DNA of 14,639 bases from assembly GCA_045600005.1 (NCBI GenBank), contig JAZRXB010000233.1, forward strand, positions 1 to 14,639. The letters run 5' to 3'. The notes under the pieces were generated by a model that did no database searches, was not told the origin of the DNA, and saw only the letters and a list, made by a program, of their open reading frames with translations. Positions within the stretch are counted from its first letter, which is position 1, and every line of letters begins with the position of its first letter. Positions 6,039-12,274 of the stretch are shown piece after piece. Source of the DNA: Flemingiibacterium sp045600005. GTDB taxonomy: Bacteria > Bacillota > Clostridia > Oscillospirales > CAG-272. A program made the position numbers and the translations under genes.

Positions 6039-7502
6039 TTATTTGAACGAATCCATCATCTTTTTGATCGACTCCTCGACTGCGGACTTGCCCGAAGCGA
6101 CGGTCGAAGCGAACTCGGTGTCGCCCTTGATGAGCAGGTCGCGGACCTTTTCGGCGAGCTTGGTCGTCCAGCCGTAAGCGAGCGACGGGTCGAAGCAGAG
6201 GGACTCGTTGATGATGCCGAGCATTTCGATGGAGTCGTCGTTGCGCAGACCCTTCTGCGAAACGGTGATGTCATAGTAGACCGGCAGAACGTCAAGGTAG
6301 CTGTAATAGGACAGCGCGTCGATGATAACGCCGGTGCGGGACGGTTCGGTCACTGTGACCGGAACGGTGAGGACAGGCGCGAGATAGTTGGTCCAGGTCT
6401 GGTAGTTTTCCTGATTCTCGTCGTACTTCGGCATCGGAAGCATACCGAACGTGTCGGCGAAATCACGAAGCTCGCCGCTCGCCTTGACTTCGCCGCCGAC
6501 AAACAGAGCGCGGCGGTTCTTGAAGATGTTCTGATAGGTCTTCGGCTTGTTGCCGGTCTCGCCTTCCATGAAGCTGCCTTCGGTTCCGAACATCTGCGCG
6601 AGCTTGGTGCAGACGTTGACGAAGCGTTCGCTTTCCATGTTGAAGACAGGCAGACCCTTGCTGTCCTTCGTCGTGAACGTGAGCCCTGCGCTGACCATCA
6701 TGGCCATTGCGCCGTTGTAGTAGGTCGTGTAGCCGTAGCGCGATTTGCCGTCGTCCTTGAATTCGTAGCCGTCGTCGCCGTTCAGGCTTGCGCTCTTCTT
6801 CTGGTATTCGCTGAACTTATCGAGCGTCCACTTGCCTTCGCGGACGAGATCGTAGGGCTTGTCGAGCTTGAGGTCATCCATCATGTCCTCGTTGAAGTAT
6901 AAGCACCATGCGAGGTCGAACGCGGTCAGCGACAGATTGCTCTGCGCGAAATAGATGCGCTCGTTGTTGCCGATGATCGAAGCGTTGACCGTGATCTGGT
7001 TCCACCACGGCTTGTCAAGCTGCAGCTCGGGGATGTCGAACAGGTTCATTAAGTACCCCTGAGAGATCAGTCCGCCGACCTGATGTCCGGCGCAGTACGC
7101 CGCGTCATAGTTGTGGTCGCCTGCCGCGACTTCGGTCTGGATCGCGGTCACGAGATCGTAGATGCCCGCTTCGACGGTCTTCAGCTTGAAGTTCAGCTTT
7201 TCTTCGAGTCTGCGGTCGCGGTTGTAGATCGCGTCCGCTAAGATCTCGCCGGACTGCGACTCATAATCGAGATAGGTGTTCATGTTCCACACGTTCTCTA
7301 CGTTGAGGATCGTGAAATCCGCCCCTCCGAAGTCGTATCCGTCGAGCGGATAGGGATCGGCGGTGGTCTCCTCGATCGGCGCGGACGTGTCGTCCGCAGC
7401 GCTGGTGTCAGAACCCGCCTCAGCGCCGCCGCAGGAAACGATCCCGGCAGACAGCGCGCATACGAGAAGCGACGCGATGACTCTTGCAAAATGACGATTC
7501 AT
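6039..7502 (-). CDS. Extracellular solute-binding lipoprotein (ABC transporter type)
   Basis: This is a surface-anchored substrate-binding protein, probably for a carbohydrate or similar ABC importer. Residues 1-23 form a signal peptide (MNRHFARVIASLLVCALSAG) ending in a lipobox IVSC with lipidated Cys24. A Ser/Thr/Asp/Glu-rich linker (25-50) follows, then the motif YDFGGADFTIL (about 55-65) that starts the binding domain in many clostridial solute-binding proteins of about 450-500 residues. The acidic and aromatic-rich body (for example KPWWNQITVNASI) fits the large type 1 sugar-binding families. No permease or ATPase gene is adjacent and the gene has its own promoter and terminator, so its membrane partners must be encoded elsewhere. 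GGAGGT lies 6 nt before the ATG. The substrate cannot be stated. Confidence 0.85.
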   Translation of the reverse strand: MNRHFARVIASLLVCALSAGIVSCGGAEAGSDTSAADDTSAPIEETTADPYPLDGYDFGGADFTILNVENVWNMNTYLDYESQSGEILADAIYNRDRRLEEKLNFKLKTVEAGIYDLVTAIQTEVAAGDHNYDAAYCAGHQVGGLISQGYLMNLFDIPELQLDKPWWNQITVNASIIGNNERIYFAQSNLSLTAFDLAWCLYFNEDMMDDLKLDKPYDLVREGKWTLDKFSEYQKKSASLNGDDGYEFKDDGKSRYGYTTYYNGAMAMMVSAGLTFTTKDSKGLPVFNMESERFVNVCTKLAQMFGTEGSFMEGETGNKPKTYQNIFKNRRALFVGGEVKASGELRDFADTFGMLPMPKYDENQENYQTWTNYLAPVLTVPVTVTEPSRTGVIIDALSYYSYLDVLPVYYDITVSQKGLRNDDSIEMLGIINESLCFDPSLAYGWTTKLAEKVRDLLIKGDTEFASTVASGKSAVEESIKKMMDSFK

Positions 7503-7546
7503 ATCATACCTCCGTAAATATTCGGCAGAAAGCCGGTATTTTATTT

Positions 7547-7575
7547 ATTATATCACGAAATCCACTGTCTGTACA
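7547..7575 (-). promoter_or_regulatory. Promoter of the solute-binding protein gene with overlapping inverted repeat
   Basis: The minus strand has TGTACA (7575-7570), a 17-nt spacer and TATAAT (7552-7547) preceded by TGA, an extended -10. An inverted repeat CACTGT/ACAGTG (7563-7568 with 7573-7578, 4-nt gap) covers the -35 and could be an operator. The gene starts about 45 nt downstream. Confidence 0.7.
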
Positions 7576-7656
7576 GTGACAAAACGTCCATTTAAGCACG
7601 ATTCGACCATAATTTTTTCGGTATTTTCCGGCGTCTGCCGCATGAGAACGCCGCAT

Positions 7657-7752
7657 AACAAAACCGGGACGCTTTCGCGTATACCGACAACAAAACCGGG
7701 ACGCTCTCGCGTACACCGGTTACAGAAGCGGGACGCCTTCCGGCGTCCCGCT
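7657..7752. repeat. Three tandem 32-bp units
   Basis: Units at 7657-7688, 7689-7720 and 7721-7752 are exactly in register. The first two match at 28 of 32 positions by eye. The third keeps the GGGACGC core at the same 32-nt spacing but diverges in its second half, where it becomes a perfect hairpin. Each of the first two units contains CGCTTTCGCG, which on the minus strand is CGC-GAAA-GCG, a small GNRA-type stem-loop followed by a T-rich tract. Confidence 0.8.
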
Positions 7753-7753
7753 T
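7726..7753 (-). terminator. Hairpin terminator after hflC
   Basis: A 12-bp perfect stem AAGCGGGACGCC/GGCGTCCCGCTT with a 4-nt loop lies 19 nt beyond the hflC stop. The following U-tract is weak (CTTCTG), so termination may also rely on the two repeat units further downstream, which are T-rich on the minus strand. Confidence 0.65.
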
Positions 7754-7771
7754 GTACAGTATTCCGCCTGT

Positions 7772-8647
7772 TTACGGATTCATCAGGATCTGTCCGAGTC
7801 TGGTGTCGCTGCCGATGATGATCGTTTTGTCCTCGCCGGTCAGAGACGCTTCGAGCGCTTCGAGCGCGCGCATGAATTCGTAGAATTCCTTCTTTTCATC
7901 GGTGTTGTAGGCTTCGGCAAGAAGTCTCATGTACTCCTGCTCGCCCTCGGCTTCGAGACGCGCCGCCTCGGCTTCGGCGTTGGAGACGATGATGTTCACC
8001 TGCTTATCCACGTCGTTGCGGATGATCGAGGCCTCGTACTGACCGTCTGCCGTGTACTTTTCGGCGATCTGCTTGCGGTCGGAGATCATGCGCTCGTAAA
8101 CGGCCTGCTCGTTGTTCTCCGGCAGGTCGAAGCGCTTGATGCGGACGTCCAGCACGTTGATGCCGTAGGTGTTGCAGAGCGAAGCGACCTCGGCGGTGAT
8201 GCCCGAATAGATGTCGTTGCGCTCGGAGGCGTCGTCCATGTTGATGATATCGTTCTGTTCGAGCTTACCCATCAGGTTCTTGAGCGAGTTGTAGGTGACG
8301 GCGTTCAGACGTGCTTCGGCTTCACCGGTCGTGCCGAGCGTGCGGTAGAACGTGCGCGGATCGGAAATTTCCCAGAGGATGTAGCTGTCAACGGTCATGT
8401 TCTTCTTGTCGGAGGTCAGGACCTCGGACGGCGGGATGTCGTAGATCAGCGTGGTGTCCGGGAAGGTGCGGGTCTCGTCGATGAACGGGATCTTGAAGTG
8501 CAATCCCGGCTCGTTCGTGATGTCCACGATCTCGGAGAAGCGCATGACGCAGACGTATTCGTTTTCGGCGACCGTGTAGAACGCGCCGGACAGTACGATC
8601 AGTGCCAGCACGACGGCTGCCAGAATGATCCAGAATCTCTTTTTCAT
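7772..8647 (-). CDS. hflC: SPFH-domain membrane protease modulator HflC
   Basis: HflC pairs with HflK in a membrane-anchored SPFH assembly; in proteobacteria the complex encloses and modulates the FtsH protease. The 291-residue protein has an N-terminal membrane anchor (about 5-24), then the SPFH core with PGLHFKIPFIDE (47-58) and YILWEISDPRTFYRTLG (89-105). The HflC signature DVRIKRFDLPENNEQAVYERM is at about 167-187. An alanine/glutamate-rich helix (about 220-270: NAEAEAARLEAEGEQEY) forms the coiled wall. The start follows AAGGAGG at 9-nt spacing in the 13-nt gap after hflK. The two genes form a bicistronic operon. No ftsH gene is in the window. In Firmicutes this pair is less universal than in proteobacteria. 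Confidence 0.93.
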   Translation of the reverse strand: MKKRFWIILAAVVLALIVLSGAFYTVAENEYVCVMRFSEIVDITNEPGLHFKIPFIDETRTFPDTTLIYDIPPSEVLTSDKKNMTVDSYILWEISDPRTFYRTLGTTGEAEARLNAVTYNSLKNLMGKLEQNDIINMDDASERNDIYSGITAEVASLCNTYGINVLDVRIKRFDLPENNEQAVYERMISDRKQIAEKYTADGQYEASIIRNDVDKQVNIIVSNAEAEAARLEAEGEQEYMRLLAEAYNTDEKKEFYEFMRALEALEASLTGEDKTIIIGSDTRLGQILMNP

Positions 8648-8660
8648 GAAAACTGCCTCC

Positions 8661-9647
8661 TTATCTGCCGAAATCGTCGAGCGGCAGCAGCTTGTCGGTC
8701 GAGCCGTCGGACACGTCGATGTAGAGCTTCACGCCCGGCAGCGACGCTTCGATCATTTCGTAGTACATTCTGATCTTGGTGATATCGGGATTCTTCTTGT
8801 ACTCGTCGTACATTGCTTCAAAGCGGGCGACCTGCTTCACCGCGTCGTTGATACGGTTCTGCTTTAAGTATTCCGCATTCTGGATGAGCTTATCCGCGTC
8901 CGCCTGCGCCTTGGGCAGCTCGGAGTTCGAGTAAGCCTTCGCCTGATTGATCGCGGTCTCCGCGCCCTGCTTTGCGGTTTCGACCGCCTTGAAGGCTTCG
9001 ACGACCGAGACTGTCGGCGGTTCGCTGTCCTGGATCTTGATGTCGGTGAGGGTCAGACCGATGTCATAATCGTTGAGGATGTCGGTGACAAGCTCCTTGA
9101 CGCGGATCTGGATGTCGGTCTTGCCGTCGGTCAGCACCGAGTCGACCGTCGCGGAACCGACGACCGCGCGGATCTGGCTCTGGATGAGGTTCTTTAAGAT
9201 GACCTCCGGATTGCGTGAAGCGTAGAGGTACTTCACCGGGTCTGCGATCTTGTATTCAATGAAGAAATCGACGTTGACGATGTTGTAGTCGCCGGTGATC
9301 ATCTTTGCTTCATTGTCGATCGTGTTGTCGTAGTTGCCCCACGCGTCGGTGCGGTAGCCAAGCTCGATCTTCTGGTAGACGTTCACGTCTACCGTCTCAG
9401 CCTGCTGGATGCCGAAGGGGAGCTTGAAGTGGATGCCGGCGTCCGTGACTTCGGTCACTTTGCCGAAGGTGGTGACGACCGCCTGCTGCTTTTCATCGAC
9501 CGTGTACCAGCAGGTGGAGATGAGCGACAGCGCCGCGATGACGATCACGGCGATGAGGATCAGCCTTCCGACCTTCTTTTTATCGACCGGAGGCTTCGAG
9601 GTCTTGTTCTGATAGAACGTGTCCCCGTTCTGCGTAAATCCGTTCAT
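8661..9647 (-). CDS. hflK: SPFH-domain membrane protease modulator HflK
   Basis: This is the partner of HflC. The 328-residue protein has a 27-residue polar, Lys-rich cytoplasmic N-terminus without the long glycine-rich segment of the E. coli protein, then one membrane helix (about 28-47). The SPFH core follows, with AGIHFKLPFGIQ (70-81), YNIVNVDFFIEYKIADPVKY and the HflK/HflC feature LTLTDIKIQDSEPP. A long Ala/Gln helix (KAYSNSELPKAQADADKLIQ) follows, and the C-terminus ends at DDFGR. AAAGGA lies upstream of the ATG at rather long spacing. It is the first gene of the pair, and the order hflK-hflC matches other genomes. A palindrome near the predicted transcription start suggests regulated expression. 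Confidence 0.92.
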   Translation of the reverse strand: MNGFTQNGDTFYQNKTSKPPVDKKKVGRLILIAVIVIAALSLISTCWYTVDEKQQAVVTTFGKVTEVTDAGIHFKLPFGIQQAETVDVNVYQKIELGYRTDAWGNYDNTIDNEAKMITGDYNIVNVDFFIEYKIADPVKYLYASRNPEVILKNLIQSQIRAVVGSATVDSVLTDGKTDIQIRVKELVTDILNDYDIGLTLTDIKIQDSEPPTVSVVEAFKAVETAKQGAETAINQAKAYSNSELPKAQADADKLIQNAEYLKQNRINDAVKQVARFEAMYDEYKKNPDITKIRMYYEMIEASLPGVKLYIDVSDGSTDKLLPLDDFGR

Positions 9648-9729
9648 AAGTACGAACCATTCCTTTCATCTGTTTGGGAAGCGCTTTGCTCCCGCCAGCC
9701 GCGTGTGCGTGTGTTCTCACGAACATTTC

Positions 9730-9749
9730 ATACGGTCACGTGACTGTAT
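9730..9749. promoter_or_regulatory. Palindromic operator-like site upstream of hflK
   Basis: The 10-bp perfect palindrome GTCACGTGAC (9735-9744) extends to a 20-bp dyad at 9730-9749 with a single mismatched pair. It starts 4 nt downstream of the candidate -10 at 9759-9754, so it would straddle the transcription start, a typical repressor position. Confidence 0.5.
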
Positions 9750-9753
9750 TGAT

Positions 9754-9759
9754 AGTATA
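9754..9759 (-). promoter_or_regulatory. Candidate -10 element of the hflK-hflC promoter
   Basis: TATACT on the minus strand lies about 107 nt upstream of hflK in an AT-rich stretch. A second candidate, CATAAT, is at 9772-9767. Neither has a convincing -35 at 16-18 nt, so the exact promoter is uncertain. Confidence 0.4.
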
Positions 9760-9814
9760 ACGCATCATTATGAACTCCGTATGAACATTGTGTATTGTTT
9801 TTCAAAATTTCCGC

Positions 9815-9865
9815 GCATAAAAAACGTGCCGGACATCCGACGAATGCCCGGCACGTTTTTTATGC
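9815..9865. terminator. Strong bidirectional terminator after the ior operon
   Basis: Two 18-nt arms (9815-9832 and 9848-9865) are perfectly complementary, with a GC-rich inner half (CGTGCCGG/CCGGCACG) and A6/T6 outer tracts, around a 15-nt loop that can add three more pairs. The T-tract on either strand makes it usable in both directions. It lies 4 nt past the stop of the ACT-domain gene. Confidence 0.92.
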
Positions 9866-9869
9866 AGAC

Positions 9870-10286
9870 TTATTCCTCGTCAAGACCGGTGAAGCCGTTT
9901 TCGTAGAGCAGCTTTTCCGCCGCGCTCTCGGCTTCGATGCGCATGACGACATACGCCTGGCTCTCGGACTTTGCGATGAACGCATACATATATTCGATCT
10001 GAATATTGTGTGCGGACAGCAGCTTCAGCACCTCGGCAAGTCCGCCCGGACGGTCGTGTATGCACGCCCGGATGACGCTGGTGATCGAAACGGTCAGCCC
10101 GGCTTCGCGCAGCACCTTCTCGACCGCTTCCGGGTCGTCCACGATGATGCGGAGGATGCCGAAGTGGGTCGTATCGGCGACCGAAAGCGCGCGGATATTG
10201 ATGTTCTTCTGCGCGATGATCTCGGTGATCTCCGCCAGTCTGCCCGGCTTGTTCTCAACAAAAATGGAAATCTGTTTGATGATCAT
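9870..10286 (-). CDS. Tandem ACT-domain protein
   Basis: This is a stand-alone regulatory protein of 138 residues made of two ACT domains with no enzyme attached. The first (about 1-68) has ISIFVENKPGRLAEITEIIA (6-25). The second (about 70-136) has DRPGGLAEVLKLLSAHNI (78-95). The small-ligand binding turns are KPGRL and RPGGL, the usual amino-acid-binding position of ACT domains. Such proteins recur beside paaK and iorAB genes in anaerobes, which points to sensing an aromatic amino acid or aryl metabolite; that ligand is inference. GGAAGGAGG precedes the ATG. It lies 43 nt after paaK with no hairpin between, and is the last gene of the operon before the strong terminator. Confidence 0.9.
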   Translation of the reverse strand: MIIKQISIFVENKPGRLAEITEIIAQKNINIRALSVADTTHFGILRIIVDDPEAVEKVLREAGLTVSITSVIRACIHDRPGGLAEVLKLLSAHNIQIEYMYAFIAKSESQAYVVMRIEAESAAEKLLYENGFTGLDEE

Positions 10287-10329
10287 GCTGATTTCCTCCT
10301 TCCCCGCGAACGGGATAAAATAATGAAGA

Positions 10330-11637
10330 TTACTGTAAGACGCGCTTATCGATCACGTGCTTCGCTTTGCCCTCGGAGCGGGTGATGGTGTTCGGCTCGA
10401 CGAAGGTGATCTTCGCCGCGATACCAAGCGTGGACTGCATGGCGGCGTTGATCTTCGCTGCCTGCGCCTCGAAGCCGCGCACCTGGTCGGAGAAGTTCTC
10501 CGCGGAGACCTCGACCTGGATCTCCAGCATATCGTGGTTGTTCACGCGGTCCACGATGATGAGATAGTGCGGGTCGACGTTGCCGCAGGAGAGCAGCACG
10601 CTTTCGATCTGCGACGGGAAGACGTTCACGCCGCGGATGATGAGCATATCGTCCGAACGTCCGCAGGGCTTCTTCATGCGGACGAACGTGCGTCCGCAGC
10701 CGCACTTTTCGTGCGTGATGCTCGAAATATCGTGCGTGCGGTAACGGATGAGCGGGAGCGCTTCCTTCGTGATGCAGGTGAAGACGATCTCGCCCTGTTC
10801 GCCGTCGGGCAGAGGCTCGCCGGTCTCGGGGTCGATGATCTCGATGATGAAATTGTCCTCGTTGACGTGCAGACCGTTCTGACATTCGCAGTCGAACGCG
10901 ACGCCCGGACCGGAGACCTCGGACAGACCGTAGATATCATAGGCCTTGATGTGCAGACGCTCCTCGATCTCCTTTCGCATATTCTCGGTCCACGGCTCCG
11001 CGCCGAAGATGCCGGCGCGAAGGCTCAGCGTTTCGAGCGGGATGTTCTGTTCCTTTAAGGTGTCCGCAAGATAGAGCGCGTAGGAGGGCGTGCAGCAGAT
11101 GACCGACGCCTTGAAATCCTGAAGCATCATGATCTGGCGCGCGGTGTTGCCGGTGGACGCGGGGATGACCGTCGCGCCCATCTTCTCAACGCCGTAGTGA
11201 ACGCCCAGACCGCCGGTGAACATACCGTAGCCGTAGGAGACGTGTACGAAATCGTCCGGTCCGGCGCCTGCCGCGACGAGCGCGCGGGCTGCGCACTCCG
11301 ACCAGATCTCGATGTCGTTGTGCGTGTAGCCGACGACGGTCTGCTTGCCGGTCGTGCCGGACGAAGCGTGGATGCGCTGGAGCTTTTCCGGCGGGACCGC
11401 GAACATTCCGTAGGGGTAGTTGTCGCGCAGGTCCTGCTTGTTGGTGAACGGGAGCTTATAAAGATCGTCGACCGACCGGATATCCTCCGGCTTCACGCCC
11501 GCCTCGTCCATGCGCTTTCTGTACATGGGCAGATTCTGATAGGCGTGATAGACCGTGCGGGACAGGCGGTAGGACTGTAAATGATAGAGCTGCTGACGGG
11601 GCGCGGTTTCGATTTCCTCGTTGAAATATCTTGCCAT
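10330..11637 (-). CDS. paaK: Phenylacetate-CoA ligase family protein (aryl-acetate activating)
   Basis: This is an AMP-forming acyl-CoA ligase that joins phenylacetate or a related aryl-acetate to CoA. The 435-residue length is normal for PaaK. The adenylate-forming motif SSGTTGKQTVVGYT is at 92-105, YDIYGLSEVSG at 233-243 binds the adenylate, and the C-terminal AMP-binding domain starts around GVNVFPSQIES (336-346). SEGKAKHV (421-428) supplies the catalytic lysine. Cys250, Cys252, His257, Cys312 and Cys314 lie in DCECQNGLH and KCGCG and could form a metal site (inference). The start follows AAAGGA at about 12 nt. It lies 42 nt downstream of iorB, so its aryl-acetyl-CoA product or substrate is shared with the oxidoreductase. 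Indoleacetate or 4-hydroxyphenylacetate are possible alternative substrates. Confidence 0.93.
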   Translation of the reverse strand: MARYFNEEIETAPRQQLYHLQSYRLSRTVYHAYQNLPMYRKRMDEAGVKPEDIRSVDDLYKLPFTNKQDLRDNYPYGMFAVPPEKLQRIHASSGTTGKQTVVGYTHNDIEIWSECAARALVAAGAGPDDFVHVSYGYGMFTGGLGVHYGVEKMGATVIPASTGNTARQIMMLQDFKASVICCTPSYALYLADTLKEQNIPLETLSLRAGIFGAEPWTENMRKEIEERLHIKAYDIYGLSEVSGPGVAFDCECQNGLHVNEDNFIIEIIDPETGEPLPDGEQGEIVFTCITKEALPLIRYRTHDISSITHEKCGCGRTFVRMKKPCGRSDDMLIIRGVNVFPSQIESVLLSCGNVDPHYLIIVDRVNNHDMLEIQVEVSAENFSDQVRGFEAQAAKINAAMQSTLGIAAKITFVEPNTITRSEGKAKHVIDKRVLQ

Positions 11638-11679
11638 ATAGGTGATCTTTCCTTTCCGATTTCAGGGATAACGGCTGAC

Positions 11680-12258
11680 TCAGCCCTTGTATGCTGCCCC
11701 CAGCTCGAACGCTTTCAGATTCATTTCGAGGAACTTCTCGGGGACGGACATCTTCACGGCTTCACGAATCGTGTCGTGGTCAAAGCCGAGCGCGTTCGCC
11801 ATCAGACCGATCAGCGCGACGTTGACCGCCTTTTCGCTTCCCGCTTCCCTTGCGATCGCAAGCGCGTCGGCGGCGATGATCTTCGCGCCGGTCGCCGCGA
11901 TCTTTTCGACGAGATTTTCCGGATAGACAGCCGCGCCGGTGATGACGGGCATCGGATTGATCTGCTGCGTGTTCGTGACGATCACGCCGTCCTTTTTGAG
12001 GTAGGGCAGCCATCTTGCGGCTTCGAGCAGCTCGAAGGACATGATGATGTCCGCTTCGCCGCGGCAGATGACGGGAGAAGCGACCTTGTCGCCGTATTTG
12101 ACGTAAGTGACGACCGAACCGCCGCGCTGGCTCATGCCGTGGACCTCGGAGACCTTCACGTCGTAACCTGCGAGCAGGACGGCGTTGCCTAAGATGCGGC
12201 TTGCGAGGAGCGAACCCTGTCCGCCCACGCCGACGATCATGATATTTCTGGTAGACAT
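11680..12258 (-). CDS. iorB: Indolepyruvate ferredoxin oxidoreductase, beta subunit
   Basis: This is the small (gamma-domain) subunit of the 2-oxoacid:ferredoxin oxidoreductase that converts aryl-pyruvates to aryl-acetyl-CoA, CO2 and reduced ferredoxin. The 192-residue protein has the family's N-terminal GVGGQGSLLASRIL (10-23) and EVHGMSQRGGSVVTYVKYG (38-56), the standard CoA-side signature. The start ATG has AAGGAGG upstream that overlaps the iorA stop codon; the gap is 16 nt. Length and motifs are intact. It must act with IorA, encoded immediately before it. Confidence 0.95.
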   Translation of the reverse strand: MSTRNIMIVGVGGQGSLLASRILGNAVLLAGYDVKVSEVHGMSQRGGSVVTYVKYGDKVASPVICRGEADIIMSFELLEAARWLPYLKKDGVIVTNTQQINPMPVITGAAVYPENLVEKIAATGAKIIAADALAIAREAGSEKAVNVALIGLMANALGFDHDTIREAVKMSVPEKFLEMNLKAFELGAAYKG

Positions 12259-12274
12259 TGTGATTCTTTCCTCC

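Noticed and set aside
6021..6902. Plus-strand open frame of 293 codons opposite the solute-binding protein gene
   Set aside because: Composition is that of an antisense shadow; the minus-strand gene has a signal peptide, lipobox, promoter and terminator.
7657..7752. CRISPR-like array
   Set aside because: The 32-bp units are directly abutting with no spacers, only three in number, and no cas genes are present.
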